NCBI RefSeq assembly: GCF_004346845.1 | Contig: NZ_SMGI01000004.1 | Coordinates: forward strand, 62,001-126,000 | DNA from: Winogradskyella wandonensis | GTDB lineage: Bacteria; Bacteroidota; Bacteroidia; Flavobacteriales; Flavobacteriaceae | Reading direction: 5' to 3' | Length of the DNA: 64,000 bases | Part shown: in pieces, positions 17,531-27,103 of the stretch | Layout of the letters: every line of letters starts with the position of its first letter | Numbering within the stretch: position 1 is the first letter of the stretch | The notes under the pieces: generated by a model | Seen by the model: only the letters and a program-made list of their open reading frames with translations | Databases searched by the model: none | What the model was told of the DNA's origin: nothing | Position numbers and translations under genes: made by a program

Positions 17531-20230
17531 ATGAATGTTATGAGGTCAAATTTTTGTTTTTTATTTTTATTAAGTGTAGTAGATTTATTCTTCAGTACAA
17601 TTTTATTTTCTCAGAATTCAAAAATAAATAGTCATAATTCTTATGCGGAAAAAATTTATTTACAATTAGATAGTGAGATTTATACTACGGATAAGACGAT
17701 TTGGTTTAAAGCGATAATAGCAAATGCCAGTTTGCATAATTTGGAGATGACGAGCGGTGTTTTATATGTTGATTTAATCAATTCGGACAAAGAGATAATA
17801 GAATCAAAACTGATAAAAACAACAGATGGTATAGGTAGTGGTCATTTTGATTTGGATAGAAGTTATGAAGAAGGAGCATATCAGATAAGAGCTTATACTC
17901 AATGGAATAAGAATTTTGAAGACGATTTTCAAACAAAAAAATATATTCAAATATTTTCAGAAAATGAACTTAACTCTAAGCAAAAAGTAATAAGTAATAT
18001 TAGGCGTATAGATTCTACTTCACTTGATAATCATTATAAATTGGATATCTACCCTCAGATTATAGATTCAACACATAAAAAATCATTGAAAGTATTTATA
18101 GATGTGGACAACGAGCGAGATACGCTTTATATTAATCCAGCATCTAACGATAAGTATATTTTAGATTTAAAAGTTTCTAAATCTTCAAAACTTGCAAGTA
18201 TAAAAATCTTAACAAGGTCAGGTAAAACTTTTCAAACTCAGTTTACTACTAATACCGATTATATTAATCTAAGATTTTTTCCAGAAGGAGGTAAGCTTGT
18301 TTCAGGATTGACAAGTAAAATTGGTTTTAAAGCTGTAAATTCAAATGGAAAGGGTATTTATGTAGAAGGTAGTGTAGAAAATCAAAAGGGAGAAGTTATA
18401 ACAAATTTCAAGAGCAACCTTCTTGGAATGGGACATTTTACTTTAGCCAACTTGGATGAGCATGAAGTCTACACGGCAAGATTAAAAACAGGGGAAACGT
18501 TTGCGCTTCCCAATATTTCAAAATTCGGATATGTTTTAAAAGTATCAGAAATAAGAAATGTTATTACTGTTGGAGTATTTTCTAATTATATGAAGGATGA
18601 AGAAATTAATCTCATGGCTTCATTAAGAGGAGTTACTTATTTTAATTCAAGTTCCAGATTAATCAATGGTAGTTATATTTTTTCAATACCTAAAAGTACT
18701 TTTCCTGAAGGCATAATCTCTTTTAAAGTCTTTGGAAAAAATAAAGTTCCTATTTCTGAAAGATTATATTTTAACGAACTAAAAGCATCAAGATTAATAA
18801 TTGACGGATTCTTAGACAAGCAAGTTTATGAAAAAAGAGACATGATAAGTTTAAATATACTCAATAAATCACAAAATGATAGTCTTATAGAGGCTAGCAG
18901 CTCTATTCTAGTATTAGAAAAATCAAGACTTAAAGATTTATTGTATAAAGAAAATATATTGTCATTTTTTTTGCTGAACTCTGATTTAAGAGGAAATATA
19001 GAATCTCCAAACCTATATTTTAGTGAAGAAGGAAATTTAAATGTTGATGATTTAATGCTCACACAGGGCTGGCGTAATTATAAATATGTTAAGCTTAAAG
19101 GTAAATTAATTAATAAGTTAGAAAAAGGGTTAAATGTCTCTGGTATAGTAAATGTGAGAAATAAAAAGTTTAAAGATAAAGAGATAGATGTCATGCTTGT
19201 AACCTTTAATGACGAAAAAACCATATATACAAAATCAGTAATACCGCCAACAAGTTTCACTTTTCAATTAGAAGATATGTTTGGTAAACCAGTAGATATT
19301 GCTATTCAGAGTGCAAATGGTAAAAACAAAAAGCGTAAAGACTACTTTTTTTCCATAAATAAAAAGGAAAAATTACCAATAGAATTTGATTTTTCAAGGA
19401 ATGAAATTACTAATGATAGCATTATTATTCAAAACAGAGAACAGAAGAAAGTAACTGATAGATATTTTGAAAGAACATTTGGAGTAACAAAATTAGATGA
19501 AGTTGTAATAGATGGATATAGAATGACTCCTAAACGTAAAGAAGTTTTTGAGCTTTATGGAAAACCAGAGATTGTAATAGACGGAAAGACGATTCAAGAA
19601 AAAAAAGCGAGTTATTCGTATGGTTTATTCAGTGTTCTTCTTGATTTCTTTCCAGATAAAGTTAATGTAGTTACAACAGACGACGGTATATTAGTTCCTC
19701 AGGTAATAGGAGAGGTGACTTGTATAATGGTGGATGGTATTCCAGTTAGACCAATTTATTATCCAATTCTTCAAAATATATCAGTAGAGGAAGTTGAGAG
19801 TTATGAAGTATTAGAAACAGCTAAAAATTATACCAATCTATATTTAAGAGTTTATCCAAATGCGTCACCCCCATTTCCTAGTTTTGGGGGTATAATTTCA
19901 ATTTATACAAAAAGAGGAACTGGTCTATTCGGTGCTATTAATGATTCGAAAGGCCTAGATATTAATACAATTCCTGTTTTTGCAATAGAAAGAGAGTTCT
20001 ATACACCAGCACATGATAATAGTGACCCTAATAGTTTCAATATTCCCGATTTTAGGTCTACTATTTATTGGAATCCAAAAGTTACTAATGAGAAAGGAAA
20101 ACCTTTAAACATAAGTTACAGTCATTCAGATGAGATAGGAGACTTTATTGTAATTATCGAATCTATAACTAAAGATGGTAAAATAGGCTACAAAACTCTT
20201 GAATACACAGTAAAAGAAGGTAAAGATTGA
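17531..20230 (+). CDS. MG2/carboxypeptidase-like exported protein with TonB-plug-like C-terminus
   Basis: This 899-residue exported protein has a signal sequence at 1-28. An alpha-2-macroglobulin MG2-like domain follows (about 38-135; KIYLQLDSEIYTTDKTIWFKA, then YEEGAYQIRAYTQW), then further Ig-like beta domains. The C-terminal third has a plug-like segment (LDEVVIDGYRMTPKRKEVF near 657) but no 22-strand barrel. Such proteins are widespread in Bacteroidota with unknown role, perhaps surface receptor or protease-inhibitor-like. Codon use is noticeably more A/T-rich than that of its neighbours (AGA, ATA, TTT heavy). It stands alone, divergent from the MMPL gene and convergent with the DUF5686-like gene. 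Confidence 0.75.
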   Translation: MNVMRSNFCFLFLLSVVDLFFSTILFSQNSKINSHNSYAEKIYLQLDSEIYTTDKTIWFKAIIANASLHNLEMTSGVLYVDLINSDKEIIESKLIKTTDGIGSGHFDLDRSYEEGAYQIRAYTQWNKNFEDDFQTKKYIQIFSENELNSKQKVISNIRRIDSTSLDNHYKLDIYPQIIDSTHKKSLKVFIDVDNERDTLYINPASNDKYILDLKVSKSSKLASIKILTRSGKTFQTQFTTNTDYINLRFFPEGGKLVSGLTSKIGFKAVNSNGKGIYVEGSVENQKGEVITNFKSNLLGMGHFTLANLDEHEVYTARLKTGETFALPNISKFGYVLKVSEIRNVITVGVFSNYMKDEEINLMASLRGVTYFNSSSRLINGSYIFSIPKSTFPEGIISFKVFGKNKVPISERLYFNELKASRLIIDGFLDKQVYEKRDMISLNILNKSQNDSLIEASSSILVLEKSRLKDLLYKENILSFFLLNSDLRGNIESPNLYFSEEGNLNVDDLMLTQGWRNYKYVKLKGKLINKLEKGLNVSGIVNVRNKKFKDKEIDVMLVTFNDEKTIYTKSVIPPTSFTFQLEDMFGKPVDIAIQSANGKNKKRKDYFFSINKKEKLPIEFDFSRNEITNDSIIIQNREQKKVTDRYFERTFGVTKLDEVVIDGYRMTPKRKEVFELYGKPEIVIDGKTIQEKKASYSYGLFSVLLDFFPDKVNVVTTDDGILVPQVIGEVTCIMVDGIPVRPIYYPILQNISVEEVESYEVLETAKNYTNLYLRVYPNASPPFPSFGGIISIYTKRGTGLFGAINDSKGLDINTIPVFAIEREFYTPAHDNSDPNSFNIPDFRSTIYWNPKVTNEKGKPLNISYSHSDEIGDFIVIIESITKDGKIGYKTLEYTVKEGKD

Positions 20231-20236
20231 TATTGT

Positions 20237-21511
20237 TTACAACGACAGATTAAACGTAAACTTAAAAGCGAAATTATCACCCAATGACGGAAGATGATAA
20301 GCGCCATAGCGATATGCGAAACTTAGTCCAAATCCAAAGATTAGTTTATTTATTTCGAAGCCAGACTCGGAATAGAGTTTATCTAGAGTGCCAAATGTAA
20401 TACCTTGATGCTGATTAATGCTTTTCATATTTCCAATGGCATATCTGGAGATTAATACCAACTGAGGTCTAAAACGCTGCGATATATTAAATGGTTTTAA
20501 AAAGTGTTTAAACTGAAATGTTGCAAATCGGTCACTAAAAAATTCATTAAAGAACATAGTCTCAAAACTATTTAGTCCTGCCACAGAGAAACGCTGAAGA
20601 ATGGTTTCTTTTCTAATATTATTAGGGTAAGCGTGATAAAGCTGAGTTAAAGGTGTCTCGCCAGAGGCTAATCCTGCAACTAATGTTAATCTAGTCACAG
20701 ATTCGTCGTCGTAATCTATTTGGTGAATTGTTCTAAAATCAATTTTGGCAAAATTAAAATCACTTTTAAAGACATCGCCAAAACCTTGAGTAAATTGAGC
20801 CGTAAATTTTGGGTATCCATTTACTGTTTCTTCAATTTTATTGTTAAGAAATTCGAACTTACTAAATGGACTCCATTGTAGACTTAAACTCGCTGTACTA
20901 AACCTAAACGAATTAAATGCTTCGCCACCGCTTATAAACGTATAATCATAAGTTGGATTAACGCGGCTAATTGCAAACTGAGTTTCTGATAATAAATGAT
21001 TGGATATTTTATGTTGTAATGCTAACGACTTTGTTATGTGTCTATGAAATAAATCAATATTAAGTAGGCGTGGTTCAAAAAAAGAGAAGAAGCGTTTATC
21101 TGTAGAAAATTTAGAACTACCTGTTTCTTGTAAATCGTCAGTATATGACACATTTAACCAAGTGTCTGTTTTTTCGTTGAGTCTTACGCCTCCACCTATA
21201 CTATATTTATAACGTTCGTCTCTAAAACCATAAACAAGATATCCGTTTATTCTAAACTTATCTGAGAATTCTTCGTTAGTAACACCTCCCAATCCTGTTC
21301 TAAAGCCTTCAAACTGATTATACTTTACAAGATAGCGTAAATCAAAGTTAAAATACTTAGTCGGAAAGTATCCCAGACCTATATTTTCTAAAAAGACTCT
21401 TTTTTTCAAAGAGTCTTTTGATTTTTCTTTAACCTGCTTTTCTGAATCTATCTGAGCTAAAGCTATTGAAGAAGCGCCTAATAAAATTATGGCAAAAACG
21501 TGCTTTAGCAT
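20237..21511 (-). CDS. DUF5686-like outer-membrane barrel protein
   Basis: This 424-residue protein has a signal peptide (1-19, ending ALAQ) and then only a barrel-type region. It begins FLENIGLGYFPTKYFNFDLRYLVKYNQ and ends in aromatic strands (FGFGLSFAYRYGAYHLP, FAFKFTFNLSL). This matches the C-terminal half of DUF5686 proteins, which usually are about 800 residues and begin with a carboxypeptidase-regulatory-like domain; that domain is absent here. Six bases separate its stop from that of the convergent gene. Function unknown. Confidence 0.7.
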   Translation of the reverse strand: MLKHVFAIILLGASSIALAQIDSEKQVKEKSKDSLKKRVFLENIGLGYFPTKYFNFDLRYLVKYNQFEGFRTGLGGVTNEEFSDKFRINGYLVYGFRDERYKYSIGGGVRLNEKTDTWLNVSYTDDLQETGSSKFSTDKRFFSFFEPRLLNIDLFHRHITKSLALQHKISNHLLSETQFAISRVNPTYDYTFISGGEAFNSFRFSTASLSLQWSPFSKFEFLNNKIEETVNGYPKFTAQFTQGFGDVFKSDFNFAKIDFRTIHQIDYDDESVTRLTLVAGLASGETPLTQLYHAYPNNIRKETILQRFSVAGLNSFETMFFNEFFSDRFATFQFKHFLKPFNISQRFRPQLVLISRYAIGNMKSINQHQGITFGTLDKLYSESGFEINKLIFGFGLSFAYRYGAYHLPSLGDNFAFKFTFNLSL

Positions 21512-21566
21512 TTTTAAAGTTTGTAGTTAATGGATTAAAAAAGAGGGAATGCGCTATTAAAAATTG

Positions 21567-22121
21567 CTAAACTGTCATAATCTCTTTTTCCTTCACACCA
21601 AGTATTTGATCTACCTTACTAACGTATTTATCAGTTAGTTCTTGTACATCGATTTCAGCATTTTTTTGTAAATCTTCAGATACATCTGTTTTTTTGATGT
21701 CGTTATTGGCATCTTTACGAGCATTACGGATACCTACTTTGGCATCTTCTGCTTCTGCTTTTGCCTGTTTAGCTAAGTCTTTACGACGCTCTTCAGTTAA
21801 TGGAGGGACATTAATGATAATTGTTTCTCCATTATTCATAGGATTAAAGCCTAGATTTGCTAACATAATACCGCGTTCAATTTCTTGAAGCATAGATTTC
21901 TCCCAGGGTTGTACCGTTATTGTACGTCCATCTGGGGTGTTAACATTAGCCACCTGATTTAATGGTGTCTGTGATCCATAATAATCGACCATAACACTCC
22001 CTAACATGGCAGGACTAGCCTTGCCAGCTCTAATGTTTACGAATTGTTTCTCTAAGTGTTTGATAGCAGCATCCATGGCCTCCTTTGCTGTATCTATAAT
22101 AAATTGAATGTCTTCGTCCAT
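21567..22121 (-). CDS. frr: Ribosome recycling factor
   Basis: This 184-residue protein has the full RRF signature: NIRAGKASPAMLGSVMVDYYG near 30-50, RTITVQPWEKSML near 85-97 and PPLTEERRKDLAKQAKAEAE near 122-141. With EF-G it splits post-termination ribosomes. It follows pyrH with a 47-base gap, the usual bacterial pair. Confidence 0.98.
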   Translation of the reverse strand: MDEDIQFIIDTAKEAMDAAIKHLEKQFVNIRAGKASPAMLGSVMVDYYGSQTPLNQVANVNTPDGRTITVQPWEKSMLQEIERGIMLANLGFNPMNNGETIIINVPPLTEERRKDLAKQAKAEAEDAKVGIRNARKDANNDIKKTDVSEDLQKNAEIDVQELTDKYVSKVDQILGVKEKEIMTV

Positions 22122-22168
22122 AGTTTTTAAAAATTTATTTGACGTTTATCAAAATCTAAGCCAAAGCT

Positions 22169-22876
22169 TTATAAGTTAACTTCGGTACCAATATTTTCGC
22201 CTGAAACAACTTTAAGTAAATTACCTTTTTTATTCATATCAAAGACGATGATAGGTAATTTATTCTCTTGACTCAACGTAAACGCTGTAGTGTCCATTAC
22301 TTTTAATCCTTTGCGAAGAACATCGTCAAAAGTAATGTGGTCAAACTTAGTAGCTGTTGTATCTTTTTCTGGATCTGCGTTATAAATACCATCGACACGC
22401 GTACCTTTTAAAATGACGTCTGCCTCTATTTCGATGGCGCGTAAAACAGCAGCCGAGTCAGTTGTGAAATAAGGGTTTCCTGTTCCACCACCAAAGATGA
22501 CTACACGGCCTTTTTCTAGATGGCGTAGCGCTTTTCGTCTAATAAAAGGTTCTGCCACTTCGTTAATTTTAATGGCTGATTGTAGGCGTGTTGGTATACC
22601 TGCATCTTCAAGAGCACTTTGCAATGCCAGTCCGTTGATCACTGTTGCTAACATGCCCATATGGTCGCCTTGAACGCGATCCATACCGTTACTTGCACCA
22701 GCAACACCCCTAAATATATTTCCACCACCAATAACAATAGCTACCTGAACACCTTTGTCTATGATATCCTTGATATCTTTTGCATATTCAGAAAGTCGTT
22801 CTGGGTCAATACCATACTGACGATTTCCCATTAAGGCTTCACCAGAAAGTTTTAGTAATACTCTTTTGAATTTCAT
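22169..22876 (-). CDS. pyrH: Uridylate kinase (UMP kinase)
   Basis: This 235-residue amino-acid-kinase-fold enzyme has [11 protein letters not shown] at 6-16, [10 protein letters not shown] near 48-57, [16 protein letters not shown] near 128-143 and [13 protein letters not shown] near 160-172. It phosphorylates UMP to UDP in pyrimidine synthesis. It lies between frr and the tsf terminator. Confidence 0.98.
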   Translation of the reverse strand: MKFKRVLLKLSGEALMGNRQYGIDPERLSEYAKDIKDIIDKGVQVAIVIGGGNIFRGVAGASNGMDRVQGDHMGMLATVINGLALQSALEDAGIPTRLQSAIKINEVAEPFIRRKALRHLEKGRVVIFGGGTGNPYFTTDSAAVLRAIEIEADVILKGTRVDGIYNADPEKDTTATKFDHITFDDVLRKGLKVMDTTAFTLSQENKLPIIVFDMNKKGNLLKVVSGENIGTEVNL

Positions 22877-22962
22877 TTGCTATTTTGAAAGTTTAGCAAA
22901 GCTAAACAATTATTAGTAGGATTAAAAGCAAAATATTTATACAGAAGTTGAGTTTAATGAAT

Positions 22963-22995
22963 AAAAAAAAGCCTTCGAAAATTCGAAGGCTTTTT
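22963..22995 (-). terminator. Rho-independent terminator after tsf
   Basis: Nine-base arms GCCTTCGAA and TTCGAAGGC flank AA. A run of eight A on the plus strand gives the T tract on the minus strand. It lies 23 bases after the tsf stop. Confidence 0.9.
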
Positions 22996-23017
22996 AAATA
23001 TTTAAAATAGGAATAAA

Positions 23018-23992
23018 TTATCCTACAGAAGCACGCTTAAAACCTGTAACCTCTACCTCGCCGTAAGTAGCAACGTATTGAGCAACAGTTTTCTTCTCGT
23101 CTTTAATAAAATTCTGGTCTAATAAACACTGTTCTTTATCTAAAGTTGTGTTATCTGATATAAAACGTTCCATTTTACCTGGTAAAATTCTATCCCAGAT
23201 TTGTTCTGGCTTACCTTCAGCTTTTAACTCTGCTTTTGCAGCTTCTTCTGCTTCTGCTAAAACGTCTTCAGTTAGCTGAGACATAGAAATATACTTAGGT
23301 ACATTTTTTAATGTCTTACCTAAACGACCTAATTCGATGTTATCTTTTTCGATAGCAGCAATACGTGCTTCGGTTTCAGAAGCAACATAAGCTGGGTCAA
23401 AATCTTTGTAAGACAATGTAGTTGCGCCCATTGAAGCCACTTGCATAGCAACATCTTTTGCTAAAGTTTCAATATTATCTACAACGGCAGAAAATCCTAC
23501 TATAGCAGCGATTTTATTAATATGAACGTAAGAACCAACATAAGCAGCTTCTAAAACTTCAAATGCATTGATGTCTAATTTTTCACCAATTACACCTGTT
23601 TGTTCAACTAATTTTTCTGCAACAGTCATTCCACCGAAATCAGCAGCTAAAAAATCCTCTTTATTATCGTAGTTTAAGGCAATGTCACCTAATTCGCTAG
23701 CTAATTTTAAGAAGTTTTCGTTTTTTCCTACGAAATCAGTCTCACAACCTAATACTAAAGCAATCCCTTTAGTATTATCTGCATTAATTTTTGCTACGGC
23801 AGCACCTTCAGAAGATTCTCTGTCAGCTCTTTTTGCAGCAACTTTTTGACCTTTTTTACGCAAAACTTCGATTGCTTTATCGAAATCACCACCAGCTTCT
23901 ACTAGTGCTTTTTTACAATCCATCATACCTGCACCAGTAGCTTGTCTAAGCTTGTTTACTTCTGCTGCTGTAATTTTTACTGTGTTTTCCAT
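23018..23992 (-). CDS. tsf: Translation elongation factor Ts
   Basis: This 324-residue protein opens with the UBA-like helices and the EF-Tu contact motif (RQATGAGMMDCKKALVEAGGD near 16-36), followed by the two core subdomains with VLGCETDFVGKNENF near 80. It exchanges GDP on EF-Tu. It lies downstream of rpsB as in most bacteria, separated by a spacer carrying one REP-like palindrome, and ends in a strong terminator. Confidence 0.98.
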   Translation of the reverse strand: MENTVKITAAEVNKLRQATGAGMMDCKKALVEAGGDFDKAIEVLRKKGQKVAAKRADRESSEGAAVAKINADNTKGIALVLGCETDFVGKNENFLKLASELGDIALNYDNKEDFLAADFGGMTVAEKLVEQTGVIGEKLDINAFEVLEAAYVGSYVHINKIAAIVGFSAVVDNIETLAKDVAMQVASMGATTLSYKDFDPAYVASETEARIAAIEKDNIELGRLGKTLKNVPKYISMSQLTEDVLAEAEEAAKAELKAEGKPEQIWDRILPGKMERFISDNTTLDKEQCLLDQNFIKDEKKTVAQYVATYGEVEVTGFKRASVG

Positions 23993-24035
23993 AGTATGTT
24001 TAAAATTTGAAAAAGTCGCTTAATTATTTTCAGTT

Positions 24036-24065
24036 TCCCTTCGACGGTGCTTAGGGCAAGAGAAA
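24036..24065. repeat. REP-like palindrome (family A) between rpsB and tsf
   Basis: CCTTCGACGGTGCTTAGGGC lies within this span, with CCCT/AGGG outer arms. It belongs to the dispersed family whose core reads CTTCGACNNNGCTCAAG. Confidence 0.6.
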
Positions 24066-24104
24066 AGAATTAAACGACTCTTAAATATTGTATAATTCTT
24101 TTAT

Positions 24105-24890
24105 TTATTCTTCTTCTTGATCTGCAACTGGAGCTGCCTTTTTAGCGGCTGCTGAGCCTGTCGAAGCATCAGCTTTCGGAGCATCTTTTTCCGCCTTTTC
24201 AGACTTTCTTTCATTTAAGCCATCCGCTATTGCAGAAGTTACTATTGATAAAACTTTATCTATAGACTTAGATGCATCATCATTTGAAGGGATAACATAA
24301 TCTACCTGACGTGGATCAGAGTTGGTATCTACCATTGCAAAGATTGGAATGTTTAATTTCTGAGCTTCTTTAATTGCGATATGCTCTCTTACGATATCTA
24401 CAACAAATAACGCACCTGGTAAACGTGTCATATCAGAAATAGAACCTAAGTTCTTCTCTAATTTTGCACGCTGACGATCTACTTGTAAACGCTCTTTTTT
24501 AGAAAGAGAATTAAATGTTCCATCTTTTTTCATTCTATCGATAGATGCCATTTTCTTAACGGCTTTACGGATAGTAACAAAGTTAGTTAACATTCCACCT
24601 GGCCATCTTTCTGTAATGTAAGGTTGGTTTACAGCACCTGCTTTTTCAGCAACGATGTCCTTAGCTTGTTTTTTAGTAGCAACAAATAAGATTTTCTTTC
24701 CAGAAGCTGCAATTTTCTTAAGCGCTTCTGCAGTTTCTTCAATCTTAGCTGCAGTTTTGTAAAGGTTGATGATATGGATGCCATTACGCTCCATGTAAAT
24801 GTAAGGGGCCATGTTTGGATTCCACTTACGCGTTAGGTGACCGAAGTGTACACCTGCTTCAAGTAATTCTTTTACTTCTACTTTTTCCAT
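24105..24890 (-). CDS. rpsB: 30S ribosomal protein S2
   Basis: This protein has 261 residues from the chosen start MEKVEVKELLEAGVHFGH; a start 33 bases upstream would add an unconserved peptide. Family motifs are LLEAGVHFGHLTRKWNP at 8-24, RWPGGMLTNF and IPIFAMVDTNSDP near 185. The C-terminal tail beyond about residue 230 is an Ala/Lys/Glu-rich extension (EKDAPKADASTGSAAAKKAAP). Its DASTGSA part is encoded by a REP-like palindrome. It is the first gene of the rpsB-tsf unit. Confidence 0.97.
   Translation of the reverse strand: MEKVEVKELLEAGVHFGHLTRKWNPNMAPYIYMERNGIHIINLYKTAAKIEETAEALKKIAASGKKILFVATKKQAKDIVAEKAGAVNQPYITERWPGGMLTNFVTIRKAVKKMASIDRMKKDGTFNSLSKKERLQVDRQRAKLEKNLGSISDMTRLPGALFVVDIVREHIAIKEAQKLNIPIFAMVDTNSDPRQVDYVIPSNDDASKSIDKVLSIVTSAIADGLNERKSEKAEKDAPKADASTGSAAAKKAAPVADQEEE
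24151..24167. repeat. REP-like palindrome inside the rpsB tail
   Basis: GCTGAGCCTGTCGAAGC, reverse complement GCTTCGACAGGCTCAGC, matches the family A core and is read in frame as part of the S2 C-terminal extension. Confidence 0.55.
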
Positions 24891-25050
24891 TTTGTAATAG
24901 TTTACGTTCTGTTGAATTAGCAATGCTAAAGTGGCTTTGTTCTAAAAGACCTCTAGCATTTAGATGCTAAACTAAACCGTGACTGTGATAACGCGTCATC
25001 GGCAACAATAACTGGTTTTTAATTTTGCTGAAATATTCAGCGATTTCAAT
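24891..25050 (-). promoter_or_regulatory. rpsB leader region
   Basis: This is a 160-base untranslated spacer upstream of rpsB. Read on the minus strand it holds a hairpin of GCTGAA and TTCAGC arms and a second of TAGCAT and ATGCTA arms. It could be an S2 autoregulatory leader, but I recognise no known class, so this is only a candidate. Confidence 0.3.
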
Positions 25051-25090
25051 AAAATAAAATAATTCAGAACCTGAATAAACAGATTCTGAA
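25051..25090 (-). terminator. Terminator after rpsI
   Basis: On the minus strand TTCAGAATCTG and CAGGTTCTGAA form a stem with one mismatch around a six-base loop, followed by a T-rich tract. It lies just downstream of the rpsI stop. Confidence 0.7.
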
Positions 25091-25108
25091 TTAAGTGTTG
25101 TTTGGATA

Positions 25109-25495
25109 TTAACGTTTCGAGAACTGGAATTTCTTACGCGCTTTCTTCTGACCGAATTTCTTACGCTCTACCATTCTTGGATCTCTTGTTAATAGACCTT
25201 CTGGCTTTAATATTGCTCTGTTTTCAGCATCAAGTTCGCACATTGCACGAGATAACGCTAAACGTATAGCTTCCGCCTGGCCGGTGATACCACCTCCATA
25301 TACGTTAACAGTAATATCAAAGTTGCCATCATTGTTAGTCATGGCTAAAGGTTGGTTTACTTTATACTGCAATGGTGCAGTAGTAAAGTATTCCGCCATG
25401 TCTTTTTTGTTCACCGTGATGTTACCTTTTCCTTTGGCAACGTACACACGGGCAACAGCCGTCTTTCTACGGCCGATTTTGTGAATTACTTCCAT
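25109..25495 (-). CDS. rpsI: 30S ribosomal protein S9
   Basis: This 128-residue protein has IGRRKTAVARVYV at 6-18, a GGG(I)TGQAEA segment and the basic tail DPRMVERKKFGQKKARKKFQFSKR (shown only in part: it ends FQFSKR), which reaches the P-site tRNA. The ATG overlaps the rplM stop by one base (TAATG), so L13 and S9 are translationally coupled as usual. Confidence 0.98.
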   Translation of the reverse strand: MEVIHKIGRRKTAVARVYVAKGKGNITVNKKDMAEYFTTAPLQYKVNQPLAMTNNDGNFDITVNVYGGGITGQAEAIRLALSRAMCELDAENRAILKPEGLLTRDPRMVERKKFGQKKARKKFQFSKR

Positions 25496-25950
25496 TAGTT
25501 AAATTCTTTTAAATTAATTGTCTTTGGCTTCTGAGCTTCGTGAGCGTGCTCAGCACCAGCGACAACAGTTAAATTTCTAAAAAGAACAGCACCTAATTTA
25601 TTCTTAGGTAACATTCCTTTTACTGACTTTTCTACTAGACGTGTTGGGTCTTTCTCAAACATTTCAGTAGCTGTCAGGCTTCTTTGACCACCTGGATAAC
25701 CTGTGTGACGGATATAAGATTTATCTGTCCACTTGTTCCCAGTTAAGTTGATTTTTTCCGCGTTTACAACGATAACGTTATCACCGCAATCAACGTGTGG
25801 CGTAAAGTTAGGCTTGTGCTTACCTCTTAAAAGTATTGCTACTTTAGAAGCTAAACGACCTAAAGTTTGTCCTTCAGCATCAACTAAAACCCACTCCTTG
25901 TTAGCAGTAGCTTTGTTAGCAGAAACTGTTTTGTAGCTTAATGTATCCAC
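25495..25950 (-). CDS. rplM: 50S ribosomal protein L13
   Basis: This protein has 151 residues from the GTG start at 25950 (reads [19 protein letters not shown]). An ATG eight codons upstream is possible but adds unconserved residues. Motifs are [34 protein letters not shown], the HTGYPGG loop and [10 protein letters not shown]. It is the first gene of the rplM-rpsI operon, driven by the consensus promoter at 26019-26049. Confidence 0.96.
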   Translation of the reverse strand: MDTLSYKTVSANKATANKEWVLVDAEGQTLGRLASKVAILLRGKHKPNFTPHVDCGDNVIVVNAEKINLTGNKWTDKSYIRHTGYPGGQRSLTATEMFEKDPTRLVEKSVKGMLPKNKLGAVLFRNLTVVAGAEHAHEAQKPKTINLKEFN

Positions 25951-26018
25951 GCTAATTTGATTTATTTGCACCACTTTGGTACAATTGATTAAACATTCCT
26001 CTTCCGAAAAAGAGTTTG

Positions 26019-26049
26019 CAAATTTACGATAACTTATTGGATTGCCAAA
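26019..26049 (-). promoter_or_regulatory. Consensus Bacteroidota promoter of rplM-rpsI
   Basis: On the minus strand TTTG (26049-26046), exactly 19 bases, then TAAATTTG (26026-26019). This fits the Bacteroidota primary-sigma consensus TTTG-N19-TAnnTTTG. The box lies about 70 bases before the rplM start. Confidence 0.8.
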
Positions 26050-26109
26050 CCTTAACTAATCTTTTTTTATGCTGAAAATCAACGCTTTTAAAATTAGAAT
26101 TGTATAGGT

Positions 26110-27066
26110 TTATTTGGTAGCGCGTTCTAAACGGTCATTTATAGATTTTCCTAGGCCAAAATCTGGAAATTTTTCTGCTATAATCACATCTAATTGCATG
26201 CCGTCTAATTGATGTAAAACGTCATAAAGATTTGAAGCCGATTCTGTCAAGTCACCAGCTTTAGAAAGCGCAATTTGTACGTCTATATTAGTGTTTTCTA
26301 TTTCAGATTTAAAAGTTATTAAGCCAACACGTTTGTTTTTATAATAATAAAGTGTCTCTAAAATATTGTCTGTTAACACCGTCTTTGTCTTTGGTGCATA
26401 ATGACGCGCTAACATTCCAGGAGCTTTTGGTGCACTTTCCCTATTATTCTTTATCTCAACTTTACCAACAACGTTTTCTATAGCTTCAATTGGTGTAGAG
26501 CCTAGTCTATAAATAATAGGTTCTTCGTCTTCGAAACCAATAATTGTAGACTCAATACCACTTTTACAAGCGCCGCCGTCTAAAACCATTTGTATTTGGT
26601 CTTTAAAATAATCTTCAACATGTTGAGCTGTCGTTGGGCTTATGCGATTAAAAGGATTTGCACTAGGTGCAGCAAGCGGGAAATCTAAAGATTTTAATAG
26701 CTCTAATGTCGTTGGATGATTTGGTATACGTACCGCAACGGTATCTTTCCCGGCGGTAATTAAATCAGGGATTACAGCTTTTTTCTTTAGAACTAGAGTA
26801 ATTGGTCCTGGCCAAAAGGCATCAGCTAATAATTGGGCTTTTTTTGGAATGTACTCAACGATTTTATCGAGATATTCTACAGACGGAATATGAACAATCA
26901 GCGGATTAAATAATGGCCTTTGTTTAGTAGCAAAAATAGAATTGATAGCCTTTTTGCTAAAAATATTACCTGCCAAACCATAAACCGTTTCGGTTGGTAT
27001 AGCTACTAATTCTTCAGCATTTAAGATGGCTACAGCTTTGGATATGTCTTTTGAAATGATGCTCAT
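26110..27066 (-). CDS. L-threonylcarbamoyladenylate synthase (Sua5/YrdC family)
   Basis: This 318-residue enzyme has an N-terminal YrdC domain: VAIPTETVYGLAGN near 21-34, KQRPLFNPLIVHI near 47-59 and PSANPFNRISPTTA near 133-146. It has a C-terminal Sua5 domain after the APGMLARHYAPKT linker. It makes threonylcarbamoyl-AMP from threonine, bicarbonate and ATP for t6A37 of ANN-decoding tRNAs. It follows polA with a 37-base gap. Confidence 0.95.
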   Translation of the reverse strand: MSIISKDISKAVAILNAEELVAIPTETVYGLAGNIFSKKAINSIFATKQRPLFNPLIVHIPSVEYLDKIVEYIPKKAQLLADAFWPGPITLVLKKKAVIPDLITAGKDTVAVRIPNHPTTLELLKSLDFPLAAPSANPFNRISPTTAQHVEDYFKDQIQMVLDGGACKSGIESTIIGFEDEEPIIYRLGSTPIEAIENVVGKVEIKNNRESAPKAPGMLARHYAPKTKTVLTDNILETLYYYKNKRVGLITFKSEIENTNIDVQIALSKAGDLTESASNLYDVLHQLDGMQLDVIIAEKFPDFGLGKSINDRLERATK

Positions 27067-27103
27067 AAAATTGGATGCAAAGCTACTTTAAAAAAACGAC
27101 CTT

